Assembly (NCBI GenBank): GCA_035541995.1
Contig: DATKMG010000239.1
Location: forward strand, 1 to 16,178
Length of the DNA stretch: 16,178 nt
Direction: 5' to 3'
DNA from: DATKMG01 sp035541995
GTDB taxonomy: Bacteria > Acidobacteriota > Terriglobia > Versatilivoradales > Versatilivoraceae
Position 1 is the stretch's first letter. Each line of letters opens with the position of its first letter. Of this stretch, positions 1 through 7,348 are shown one piece after another. The notes below the pieces were generated by a model, which did not search any database, had not been told where the DNA came from, and saw only the letters and a program-made list of their open reading frames with translations. The translations under genes were made by a program, and so were the position numbers.

Positions 1-1
1 G

Positions 2-1243
2 CTCGGTGTGCCCATCCCAGAATCAGGGAACCGAGGCGGAACGCTTTGGGTGACGTTCTCTGAGATCGCTTCATCTTCAGATGCTGCCGTCACTGTTCGG
101 ACTACAACAGCGGTCGGGAACGGGCGCGCCGGGTTGGCCTATCCGGGCGTCACCAAGATAGGAGCATTAAACGGTCCGGCTTATTTGTGTGGACTCCGGC
201 AGAATGCCACAGATCGATCCAATGTTGCTTTTCAGAACCTGGGATCTACAACGGAAGGAAGCATCACCCTGCAGGTAACGGTGTACTCGGGGGAGAGTTC
301 CTTCTCTGCGACTTTACCCGACATCACTTTGGCACCCGGCGGGTTCTATCAAATCACAGGGGTGCTGAGTTCCAATGGCTTGTCTCTTCAAAACGGTTAC
401 GTGAGGGTAGTGAAGAAGAACGGTACTGCCCCCTATTTTGCCTATGGGGTGGTGAATGACCAGGCCAATTCAGACGGGTCCTTTGTGCCGCCCCAGCTGG
501 AACAAGCAAGTTCAGTGACGGGCATCACCCTCCCGGTCATTGTGGAAGCTAGCCCATTTTCGAGCGAACTGGTTGTGACGAACTGGTCAACCCAAACTCG
601 GAACATACAATTTGGATTCGTTGCAGAAGCGCTCCAAACAGCCGATAAGACAGCTCGATTCAGCCGTACGCTGCAGCCGGGAGAACAGGTGATTATTCCC
701 GAACTCGTGCAGTATCTCCGGGACCAAGGAGTCGAGGGAGTTGGGCCAGGCGGACCCCTTTATGCCGGTGCGCTGTTTGTCACGTCGGAAGACGGAGACT
801 GTCAAGGAGTGTTTGTGGGAGCGCGGACTTCGGCGCCCGGAGGAGGAGGACGATACGGGCTGTTTTATCCGGGTGTTCCGTATGGAAGTGCCTCAACCTC
901 TTCCGCCTGGATATTCGGCCTGCAACAGAATGCGGAGAACCGAAGCAACTTGGCTCTTGTGAACACCGGGGAAAAAGATGACTCTGCGGATGCGTTCATG
1001 ATTGAGCTTTTCAATGGAGTTACCGGACAGCCGGCAGGAGGGATATTACTCAACCTCAATGCCCGAAAGTGGACTCAGATAGGGACAATACTGGCCCAAT
1101 CTGGTCCTGGGGTTACGCAGGGTTACGCACGGGTTACCCGGATCTTGGGCACGAACCCGTTCGTTGCCTATGGTGTCAACAACGACGGCAGTCAGCCCAA
1201 CGAACGAACCGGAGACGGGGCATTTCTCATAAGTTTCCCATAG
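2..1243 (+). CDS. Secreted protein with tandemly repeated domain (5' end cut by window)
   Basis: The reading frame is already open at the first bases of the window, so the N-terminus and any signal peptide are missing; at least 413 codons are present. I do not recognise a named family. The protein repeats itself with a period of about 242 residues. Counting from the GTG at base 8, GLRQNATDRSNVAFQNLG (62-79) matches GLQQNAENRSNLALVNTG (304-321), YPGV recurs at 45 and 287, and GY(V/A)RV is followed by a (F/V)AYGVxND block near 130-151 and 372-393. Between the copies is a region with LPVIVEASPFSSELVVTN. The sequence is rich in Gly, Ser, Thr and Asn, has almost no charged helices and looks like a beta-sandwich. 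I infer an exported or surface protein. The gene ends in TAG, 101 bases from the convergent TPR gene, with no clear terminator between them. Confidence 0.75.
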   Translation, partial: LGVPIPESGNRGGTLWVTFSEIASSSDAAVTVRTTTAVGNGRAGLAYPGVTKIGALNGPAYLCGLRQNATDRSNVAFQNLGSTTEGSITLQVTVYSGESSFSATLPDITLAPGGFYQITGVLSSNGLSLQNGYVRVVKKNGTAPYFAYGVVNDQANSDGSFVPPQLEQASSVTGITLPVIVEASPFSSELVVTNWSTQTRNIQFGFVAEALQTADKTARFSRTLQPGEQVIIPELVQYLRDQGVEGVGPGGPLYAGALFVTSEDGDCQGVFVGARTSAPGGGGRYGLFYPGVPYGSASTSSAWIFGLQQNAENRSNLALVNTGEKDDSADAFMIELFNGVTGQPAGGILLNLNARKWTQIGTILAQSGPGVTQGYARVTRILGTNPFVAYGVNNDGSQPNERTGDGAFLISFP

Positions 1244-1344
1244 CCTACAGCTATTCGTTCCGATCGACATTGGGAAGGCGGACCTCTGATTTCGAGAAAC
1301 CGCTGGCATTAATGAATTGCACTTCTTGAGCTTCCGGACTCAAT

Positions 1345-2379
1345 TCACTTGTCTGGGCAGGTGGCCTTGAGCCGCTTAAAGGTGTCCTCCTCATGCTGGG
1401 CCTCAGCCGACATCCCTAATTTCCGGTAGGCTTTGGCCAGCACATAGTGGGGGGTAGGATCGTCAGGACTCAATTCCGTTGCAGCCCTTAATTCTGCAAC
1501 TGCTTCTTCTTTGGCTCCAGTTTGGAGGTACAAATTCCCCAGCATCATTCGGCCACTGGCAAGCTTGGGATCTCTTAACACCACTTCTCGCGCATAGCGA
1601 AGAGCATCTGAGGGTCTCTGCTGCCGCCAACAAAGCCGAGCCAGGCCTTCCAGCGGATAGGCGTAGATTGCCTGACAAGAGTCCGCTAAAGCCGCTGCTT
1701 TTTCATATTCCGCCTTTGCTTTTTCGATCTCTCCCTTCATTTCAAGAGCGAGTCCCAAATGAAACCGAGACCGATAATCCTCCGGATTGCGACGCAAGGC
1801 CTCAAGCAGGTAATCGGCGCCCTCATCCAGCCGATCCAACTCCTCTGCATAAAATCGGCCTAGAAGGTAGTACGGTCGAGGATTTTCAGCTTGGTGTGCA
1901 ATGACCCAGCGCATCTCCTTTTCAAAGAGCGCATATTGCTGGCCTTTCAGATAACCCAAGCCTAGATTGAGGTGAGCTAGTGGAACCTCCGGGCTTCTTT
2001 CGGCGGCATCCTCAAGATATTTCAGCCCGGTGAGTTTCCTCTCAAGGATGAATTCAATATACCCCAGCCAAAAAGCTCCCAATCCGTTGCCTGGATTGAG
2101 TCGGTTGAGCTTTTCGGCCAATTCTTTAGCTTCCTCTAATTTCTTCGTCTGAATGACGATGATCAAACGGCTGCAAAGATCAAGAACCTCTGAACTGGGA
2201 CTCGGTTGGAACGCAGTACATATCCCGTTTGTTATGAATTCCTCCTTCTCGGTGGGCACAGTCATTCGGACATGGGTGTCCATCACTCCCACAGTTTGGG
2301 CATCCGTGGCAACAGAGAAAAACACGAGTGCCAACTGTGTCTCCAGCAATGCCCTGGTTATGCTTTGAAAGCGACTCAT
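1345..2379 (-). CDS. Exported tetratricopeptide repeat (TPR) protein
   Basis: The 344-residue protein begins with a hydrophobic stretch (about residues 8-27, LALVFFSVATDAQ) that looks like a signal peptide cleaved after an Ala-rich site. From about residue 80 to 338 it is helical TPR repeats: recognisable units start near 100, 134, 168, 202, 240, 274 and 308, with the usual pattern of small residues and Pro at turns (for example LNPGNGLGAFWLGY and LSPDDPTPHYVLAKAY). TPR superhelices bind partner proteins; no catalytic domain is visible. The gene is divergent from the CRTAC1/UnbV propeller gene across 211 bases. TPR proteins and UnbV/CRTAC1 proteins commonly occur together in Acidobacteriota and Planctomycetota, so a shared role at the cell surface or periplasm is plausible but inferred. 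The start is preceded by GGGAG about 12 bases upstream and by a good promoter at 2450-2479. Confidence 0.85.
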   Translation of the reverse strand: MSRFQSITRALLETQLALVFFSVATDAQTVGVMDTHVRMTVPTEKEEFITNGICTAFQPSPSSEVLDLCSRLIIVIQTKKLEEAKELAEKLNRLNPGNGLGAFWLGYIEFILERKLTGLKYLEDAAERSPEVPLAHLNLGLGYLKGQQYALFEKEMRWVIAHQAENPRPYYLLGRFYAEELDRLDEGADYLLEALRRNPEDYRSRFHLGLALEMKGEIEKAKAEYEKAAALADSCQAIYAYPLEGLARLCWRQQRPSDALRYAREVVLRDPKLASGRMMLGNLYLQTGAKEEAVAELRAATELSPDDPTPHYVLAKAYRKLGMSAEAQHEEDTFKRLKATCPDK

Positions 2380-2449
2380 GGGCTCGAATTCTCCCGATTA
2401 GATGAGAAAGGTCTGCTCGGGCTGGAGACACTCCCCTCCAGAGTCCTCT

Positions 2450-2479
2450 ATTCTGGCTGAAGAGACTCGCGAGTGTCAA
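2450..2479 (-). promoter_or_regulatory. Sigma70-type promoter of the TPR gene
   Basis: On the minus strand, a perfect -35 box TTGACA (2479-2474) is followed after 18 bases by CAGAAT (2455-2450), a 4/6 match to the -10 consensus. The predicted start is near base 2443, giving a leader of about 64 bases before the TPR start codon. The spacer contains a perfect 10-bp palindrome. Confidence 0.55.
2465..2474. promoter_or_regulatory. Palindrome ACTCGCGAGT in the TPR promoter spacer, possible operator
   Basis: ACTCGCGAGT is its own reverse complement and lies between the -35 and -10 boxes of the TPR promoter, overlapping the last base of the -35 box. A dimeric repressor bound here would block RNA polymerase. 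No cognate regulator is encoded in the window, so the role is inferred from position alone. Confidence 0.3.
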
Positions 2480-2554
2480 AATATCCAATCAGGACGGCTT
2501 GAAACCTGTCGCACCTTGAATTACACGCCAATCGGGAGGGTGCAATCAAGTGAT

Positions 2555-2582
2555 TTGCTTTTCGCAGTGAATTGGCGATAAT
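2555..2582 (+). promoter_or_regulatory. Possible promoter of the CRTAC1-like gene, perhaps leaderless
   Basis: TTGCTT (2555-2560), a 16-base spacer and GATAAT (2577-2582, 5/6 match) form a plausible sigma70 promoter. The -10 box ends only eight bases before the ATG at 2591, so transcription would begin at or within a couple of bases of the start codon. There is no Shine-Dalgarno sequence in the ten bases before the ATG. The arms CGCCAAT (2527-2533) and ATTGGCG (2571-2577) form an inverted repeat around the -35 region. Confidence 0.4.
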
Positions 2583-2590
2583 CAGGTTCT

Positions 2591-4414
2591 ATGTCCTCTT
2601 GTCGCTCACTCTATACCTCCATAGTAAGAGCATACCGCCAGCACTTGGGGGGTACCAGAACCTTATTGTTAGCTGCTTCACTTTCCATCGTCCTCCAAGC
2701 TTTCATGCCGGACAAGAATGATATCCGCCACCTGAGAGCTCAACCGGATCAAACCAAGGAGATGCTCGTCCCGGTCACTTTCCTTGACGTGGCTAAGGAA
2801 GCCGGTCTTACGATTCCAAACGTGTGGGGGGGACGGGACGCACAAAAATACATTGTCGAGGTCAAGGGAAGTGGCTTGGGATTCTTTGATTATGACAACG
2901 ACGGCTGGATTGATATTTACCTGAGCAACGGAGTCCGGTTTGGAGAGACCTATACTCCCGAGACTGCCCCCACTTCTCACCTCTACAGAAACAACCGGGA
3001 CGGGACCTTTACCGATGTGACGACCCGAGCAGGAGTAGGACGGACCGGTTGGGGTACTGGAGTTGCTATCGGCGACTTCGACAACGACGGCTGGGATGAC
3101 CTGTTCTGCACTTACTGGGGGCACAATGTCCTTTACCACAACAACGGTGATGGCACATTTACCGATGTGACTCATAAGGCCGGTTTGTATGAGGACCGGG
3201 TTCGCTGGGGGACGGGGGCTACTTTCTTTGATTATGACCGCGACGGATACCTAGACCTGTTTGTGGGCAATTTCATTGAACTGGACATCAACACGGTCAA
3301 AGTCCCCGGCGAGCCGGGAGGGTGTTTTTGGCGCGGCAAGCCGGTTGTCTGTGGACCGATGGGGCTTCCCCCGGGAATGAACGTTCTTTATCACAACAAC
3401 GGGAATGGGACCTTTACCGACGTCTCGAAAAAGGCGGGAATCCTGGAACCAGGTCCTCACTATTCGATCACTCCGGTATCGTATGATTTTGACAATGACG
3501 GTTGGCCTGATATTTATGTGGCTGTTGATTCCATGCCTAGCCTGCTCTTTCATAATAATCATGACGGGACTTTCAGTGAGATCGGGCTTGCCGCCGGATG
3601 CGCTTATAATGAATATGCCAGGGCGCAGGCCGGGATGGGATTGGGGATTGGAGACTACAACGCCGATGGGTGGCTTGACATCTTCAAGACCCACTTCCAG
3701 GACGATACACCGGTATTGTTTTTAAACAATGGAGACGGGACCTTTACCGACATGACATCCTTGGCAGGGCTCGGAGAGTTGACCCGATACGTGGGCTGGG
3801 GAGCCGCTTTCATGGATTACGACAATGATGGCTGGCCGGATATTTTTTTCGTGACCGGCCACGTCTACCCGGGATTCAAGAAGGGCGACGAGGACACGTT
3901 TCGATCCCCACGAATCGTGTTGCGGAACCTCGGCAACGGGAAATTCCGGGAAGTCTCCGCCGAGATGGGACCCGGTGTCAGCGAGCGCTTCTCCAGCCGC
4001 GGCAGTGCCTACGGGGATTTCGACAACGATGGAGACATCGATGTCCTGGTCCTAAATATGAATGATCCTCCTTCGCTCCTGCGCAACGACGGGGGGAATC
4101 AAAACAACTGGATCAAACTCAAGTTGAATGGAACCCACTGCAATCGCACCGCCATCGGGACCCGGGTTCGAGTGGTGACGGGAAGCCATGCCCAAATCGA
4201 CGAAGTTCACAGCGGCGGGAGTGTGATGTCCCAGAGTGATTTGCGACTTCACTTTGGCTTGGGTCCTGCCAAGGTTGTCGACTCGATCGAAGTAAAATGG
4301 CCCACCACCCAGAAGGTGGAAACCTTCACCAAGGTCGAAGCTGACCAGATTCTCACCATCAAAGAAGGCGCCGGAATCATCAAGAAAGAAAAGATTCCCG
4401 TTCACCTGCCATAG
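2591..4414 (+). CDS. CRTAC1-like protein: seven FG-GAP/VCBS propeller repeats plus UnbV/ASPIC domain
   Basis: The 607-residue protein has a hydrophobic N-terminal segment (about 22-38), probably an export signal. Seven calcium-binding-loop motifs of the form DxDxDGxxD or close variants lie at about residues 100, 162, 214, 299, 355, 409 and 476, each closing a blade; between them recur NNxDGTFTDVT-type strands (for example 134-144, 184-194 and 379-388). Seven such units fit a seven-bladed beta-propeller, as in FG-GAP/VCBS proteins. Residues about 515-590, with GTRVRV, HSGGSVMSQSDLRLHFGLG and VKWP, are the UnbV/ASPIC domain found in CRTAC1 relatives. Cys245 and Cys254 may form a disulfide in the insert after blade three. 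Proteins of this type are exported and bind calcium and probably polysaccharide or protein ligands; no enzymatic activity is established. The fifth loop has Asn in place of the second Asp. The start codon has no ribosome binding site. Confidence 0.92.
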   Translation: MSSCRSLYTSIVRAYRQHLGGTRTLLLAASLSIVLQAFMPDKNDIRHLRAQPDQTKEMLVPVTFLDVAKEAGLTIPNVWGGRDAQKYIVEVKGSGLGFFDYDNDGWIDIYLSNGVRFGETYTPETAPTSHLYRNNRDGTFTDVTTRAGVGRTGWGTGVAIGDFDNDGWDDLFCTYWGHNVLYHNNGDGTFTDVTHKAGLYEDRVRWGTGATFFDYDRDGYLDLFVGNFIELDINTVKVPGEPGGCFWRGKPVVCGPMGLPPGMNVLYHNNGNGTFTDVSKKAGILEPGPHYSITPVSYDFDNDGWPDIYVAVDSMPSLLFHNNHDGTFSEIGLAAGCAYNEYARAQAGMGLGIGDYNADGWLDIFKTHFQDDTPVLFLNNGDGTFTDMTSLAGLGELTRYVGWGAAFMDYDNDGWPDIFFVTGHVYPGFKKGDEDTFRSPRIVLRNLGNGKFREVSAEMGPGVSERFSSRGSAYGDFDNDGDIDVLVLNMNDPPSLLRNDGGNQNNWIKLKLNGTHCNRTAIGTRVRVVTGSHAQIDEVHSGGSVMSQSDLRLHFGLGPAKVVDSIEVKWPTTQKVETFTKVEADQILTIKEGAGIIKKEKIPVHLP

Positions 4415-4590
4415 CCGCAAGCCGAGTGGCCCATTCACCAGCCTGTATCCTCCAGCTCTCATGAAAACACGCTTCGCAAGACCACTTGAAAAGGTCATGC
4501 GGCACTTCTATTAGGAATCAACTCCCTGGCTTCATCACCTCTTCTCTTTTCCTTGACAGATGTCGACCTGCTGCGGCTTGCGGCTTTGGC
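4408..4590. repeat. 17-bp inverted repeat bracketing the 3' end of the CRTAC1-like gene
   Basis: GCCATAGCCGCAAGCCG (4408-4424) and the complement of 4574-4590 match at 16 of 17 positions, separated by 149 bases. The left arm includes the TAG stop codon of the CRTAC1-like gene. The enclosed DNA shows no gene and contains the short dispersed repeat at 4487-4508. The arms could form a long-range stem in the 3' end of the transcript, or be the ends of a decayed small non-autonomous element. There is no obvious target-site duplication. Confidence 0.35.
4487..4508 (+). repeat. Fragment of the dispersed repeat also found at 14689-14710
   Basis: The block TGAAAAGGTCATG followed by nGGCAyTTC occurs here and at 14689-14710 in the same orientation, with two differences in 22 positions. 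The second copy is the right end of the hairpin-rich element near serS. This copy lacks the two long GTAG-flanked hairpins, so it would be a truncated relative. Confidence 0.4.
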
Positions 4591-4681
4591 CCGAATTTCA
4601 TGGACCGCAGGCATTAATCTTACCGAGTTGTCTTGCGGTTCGTCGAGTGTAGAGGAAAAGACCGGAGTAGGTTGATGCAGG

Positions 4682-5650
4682 CTATCGAGTCGGAGCAAAG
4701 TAGCCCTTGCGGGTTCTGACCACCCATTTCTTATTGGCGGGCTCAATTCTGATTTTCCGGAATGTCCCATCGCACTTGGGATTACTGGAGTTGTAGGCGA
4801 GAGTATACTGGCTGCGCATTTCGGTGGAAATCCGCTCAAAACAACGCGCAAATTCCACGGGCGTGGTCGGGAAAAAAGCCTGTCCCCCGGTCTCCTCGGC
4901 CAGGCGCCTCAGGACTTTGTCCGGCCCCGACAAATGCTCGGGAGACAACCCATGCGGGTTGGTACTGACTGCATAGACCATGACATCCTCTTTTTGAGCC
5001 ACCTTCAGTACCTTCCGCAGATTAAGCATGCTGGCATCGTCGTCCCCATCACTTATAACGAGCAGGACTCTTCTCCCATCGACCAGCGCCAGTTTCTCGG
5101 TGCAGGCCTGCGCAATAGCATCGTACAACCTGGTTGCACCCCGGGGGCGAATGAAATTGAGGGCATTAACCAGAATTGCCGGGTCATCCGTCAAATCGTG
5201 AACCAGGCGAATATCGGAGTCAAACGTCATCAAGAAGGCTTCATCATGCTTGCACCTGATGACCTTGGTGAGGAATTCCAGAGCTGATGCCCGCTCGAAA
5301 CTGAATTTCTCCTGAATGCTGTTGCTGGTATCAAGCAGGATTCCTACCGTTGAGGGAAGATCGGTTTCTTGCGAGAAATATCTGATAGTCTGCGGGTGCT
5401 CATCTTCAAAAAGCCGCAGGCTGGATGGTTCAAGTCGAGTGACCTGTTTTCCACGTTCGTCCCTGACAGTGAATTGAACATTCACTAAATCCACGTTGAC
5501 GACAAGATTCGGCGACGCAGTGTTGAACGTACGGTTGACATCCGTGACATTAGGGGGGGAAGAGAGGGAAACCCTTTCCTGCGAAAAGATCAGCCATATG
5601 CTTGATATAAATAAAACACCCGCCACCAGAGTAACTTTTATTGAATACAT
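4682..5650 (-). CDS. Secreted VWFA-related acidobacterial domain protein
   Basis: The 322-residue protein starts with a signal peptide (hydrophobic core about 5-22). Residues about 50-93 form the N-terminal module typical of the 'VWFA-related Acidobacterial domain' family (VNVDLVNVQFTVRDERGKQV, then LRLFEDEHPQTIRYFS). A von Willebrand A domain follows with an intact MIDAS metal site: DTSNS at 107-111 (DxSxS), Thr173 in GATRLYDA, and Asp201 in ISDGDDD. The C-terminal part (about 278-322) has SQYTLAYNSSN and KIRIEP and ends in RKGYFAP, also typical. Such domains bind a divalent cation and a protein partner; no enzyme activity is expected. The family is strongly expanded in Acidobacteriota, often with many copies per genome, and supports the phylum assignment. 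GAGG six bases before the ATG is a reasonable ribosome binding site. It stands alone, tail-to-tail with the CRTAC1-like gene. Confidence 0.93.
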   Translation of the reverse strand: MYSIKVTLVAGVLFISSIWLIFSQERVSLSSPPNVTDVNRTFNTASPNLVVNVDLVNVQFTVRDERGKQVTRLEPSSLRLFEDEHPQTIRYFSQETDLPSTVGILLDTSNSIQEKFSFERASALEFLTKVIRCKHDEAFLMTFDSDIRLVHDLTDDPAILVNALNFIRPRGATRLYDAIAQACTEKLALVDGRRVLLVISDGDDDASMLNLRKVLKVAQKEDVMVYAVSTNPHGLSPEHLSGPDKVLRRLAEETGGQAFFPTTPVEFARCFERISTEMRSQYTLAYNSSNPKCDGTFRKIRIEPANKKWVVRTRKGYFAPTR

Positions 5651-6418
5651 AAAACGCCTCGGCTACCAGCCCGCAGTTTCTATCTTCATTTCACCAAGGG
5701 TCTTCAGAGCAATTCACTCGCCAAGTGGGGATTGACTCATAGGTTTTGTTGATGAGTGCCAGAACAGATTTTGTATTATGCATCTGGAGACCAAACTAGT
5801 CCAGAAATTTTCATTGCCGGGGCAATTGCCCCGCACGGGGGAAATGACAACGGACTCTAAGCTCACCCCTCCGAATGACGACGCTTGCTTTCAAGTGTAT
5901 GCAGGCAAAATCGGTTCGCTTGATGAGATTTCCCTGTCCACGCACTTCTCCCAGTAAGGTGAAATGGATCAGTCACTCTGCTTTATACGTGGGTCGCGAT
6001 CGTCAGAGGAGCAGAGCTATTGGACCAATGCATATAGCAGTCCTGCAATTCAGGTTGAGTCAATTCTTTCTAATACCCGGAGAATTTCCAGAAGAGTCCC
6101 GACTCGTGAATTGCAGCCAACAAAAGCCTTTATCGAGATGCAAGACCGGAGGTGTGGTAGAATAGCGCTCGTCGCGAACTGACGCCCTTCTATACCCTGC
6201 TGCAACATCGCGAGTGTCTTGAGAGATCAGGGCTGCGAACCTGGAGGGAGCTTACGGGCGAGTGCTTCCTTCGGTGCTCCATTGGCTCTTGCACACCAAA
6301 GTATTGGTATCTAAAGGCCAAATCAGTACAGTTAGCTTCAAGGCTTGCTAGGAATCAATCGCACAGAGGTCTCGTGCCTTCCCCTTTGCTATAGAAATCA
6401 AGACATAGAGGAGAGAAG
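5651..6418. other. 768-base gap without a convincing gene
   Basis: Only short open frames occur here (the longest about 96 codons from 5875). They lack a ribosome binding site, recognisable motifs and protein-like composition. The region carries the leader and promoter of the minus-strand VWA gene at its left end, the palindrome at 5818-5833, and a good Shine-Dalgarno GAGGAG just before the desaturase start at 6419. The TCGCGA sites at 6172 and 6208 and a weak wobble hairpin near 6265-6284 do not amount to a recognisable RNA. No tRNA is seen. Confidence 0.5.
5818..5833. promoter_or_regulatory. Perfect 16-bp palindrome CGGGGCAATTGCCCCG
   Basis: This palindrome has no loop, so it is better suited to binding a dimeric protein than to forming an RNA hairpin. 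It lies in the gap between the divergent VWA and desaturase genes, 168 bases upstream of the VWA start and about 585 bases upstream of the desaturase start. No T-tract follows on either strand, which argues against a terminator. Confidence 0.35.
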
Positions 6419-7324
6419 ATGGCTGTTCATACATTGTTGGTCGACGCTTTACCTGCTGTCCCTGTTCGGGACCAGTTTGCCCCTGCCAAGGCTGCATTCC
6501 TCGTTGCCATTCATTTGGCTATGATCGCCACGCTCTGGCAGACAAATTGGCCCGCAATAGCAGTCTGCCTCCTGCTGCATGCGCTTTGCGGCGGACTAGG
6601 AATTTGCGTGGGCTATCATCGCTTGCTCACCCATCGGTCATTCAAATGCCACAAAGCCCTCGAATACGGTCTTGCCCTGCTTGGATCCCTTTGCGTAGAG
6701 GGAGGACCGATCGACTGGGTGGCCCACCACCGGCAGCATCATCAATATGCCGATAAACCCGAGGATCCCCACAGCTCGCGTGACGGCTTTTGGTGGAGCC
6801 ACGTTATGTGGATGATGTGGACCCCGGATCGGGAGTCGTGGCAAGAGCTTAAACAACGCTATGCGCCAGACTTACTCCGAGTGCCTTTCTATCGCTTCTT
6901 GGGCAATACCTACGTTTGGCTCTCTCTGCTGCTCGCTGCTGGCCTCTACCTCATCGGCGGCTGGCCCTTTGTGGTTTGGGGGATGGTCGTTCGCCTGGTG
7001 TTGACCTACCACTGCACTTTTCTCGTGAATTCGGCCGCTCACACCTTTGGATACAAGAATTTCGACCTTGACGACCTCTCTACTAATTGTTGGTGGGCCG
7101 CCCTGTTGAGCTACGGGGAGGGCTGGCACAATAATCACCATGCTTTTCCTACCTCTGCCCGGCACGGACTGCGGCCATGGGAACTGGACCTATCCTATGG
7201 TTTCATCCGTTTGCTGAAGACTCTAGGGCTCGCTTGGGATTTGCGTATCCCGTCCATCGAGAAGCTCAAGTTCGATTTCTCCAAGGGACCGGCTCGTCCT
7301 GAGCCACATATAGACCGGGCTTGA
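6419..7324 (+). CDS. Membrane delta-9-type fatty acid (acyl-CoA/acyl-lipid) desaturase
   Basis: This 301-residue membrane di-iron enzyme introduces a cis double bond into saturated acyl chains, using oxygen and an electron donor, and so adjusts membrane fluidity. All three histidine boxes of the family are present: HRLLTH (67-72), HRQHH (104-108) and HNNHH (237-241, in GEGWHNNHHAFP), plus His208 in NSAAHTFG, another conserved ligand. Hydrophobic segments at about 25-41, 44-66, 162-180 and 182-203 give the usual two hairpins with the boxes on the cytoplasmic side. The length is normal for bacterial members, which lack the cytochrome b5 domain of yeast Ole1. GAGGAG lies a few bases before the ATG. 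No ferredoxin or reductase gene is adjacent. The gene converges on the CE15 gene with 24 bases between stop codons. The family call is secure; whether the substrate is acyl-CoA or acyl-lipid cannot be read from the sequence. Confidence 0.95.
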   Translation: MAVHTLLVDALPAVPVRDQFAPAKAAFLVAIHLAMIATLWQTNWPAIAVCLLLHALCGGLGICVGYHRLLTHRSFKCHKALEYGLALLGSLCVEGGPIDWVAHHRQHHQYADKPEDPHSSRDGFWWSHVMWMMWTPDRESWQELKQRYAPDLLRVPFYRFLGNTYVWLSLLLAAGLYLIGGWPFVVWGMVVRLVLTYHCTFLVNSAAHTFGYKNFDLDDLSTNCWWAALLSYGEGWHNNHHAFPTSARHGLRPWELDLSYGFIRLLKTLGLAWDLRIPSIEKLKFDFSKGPARPEPHIDRA

Positions 7325-7348
7325 ATGGTGAACTCAGTCCTACGGTCA

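Noticed and set aside
2678..3694. Minus-strand open frames opposite the CRTAC1-like gene
   Set aside because: They mirror the repeated DxDxDG codons, giving Val/Ile-rich translations with no ribosome binding site or family resemblance.
3001..3760. Recurrent DNA blocks such as GGGACCTTTACCGA as a CRISPR-like or mobile repeat
   Set aside because: They are in-frame codons for the repeated DGTFTDV strand of the propeller and are unevenly spaced.
4495..4851. Minus-strand frame overlapping the VWA 3' end, considered as a frameshifted extension
   Set aside because: The VWA protein ends normally (RKGYFAP then two residues), as expected for the family, so no extension is needed.
5875..6182. Two overlapping short plus-strand open frames in the gap
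   Set aside because: Both are under 100 codons in different frames of the same DNA, without ribosome binding site or protein-like composition.
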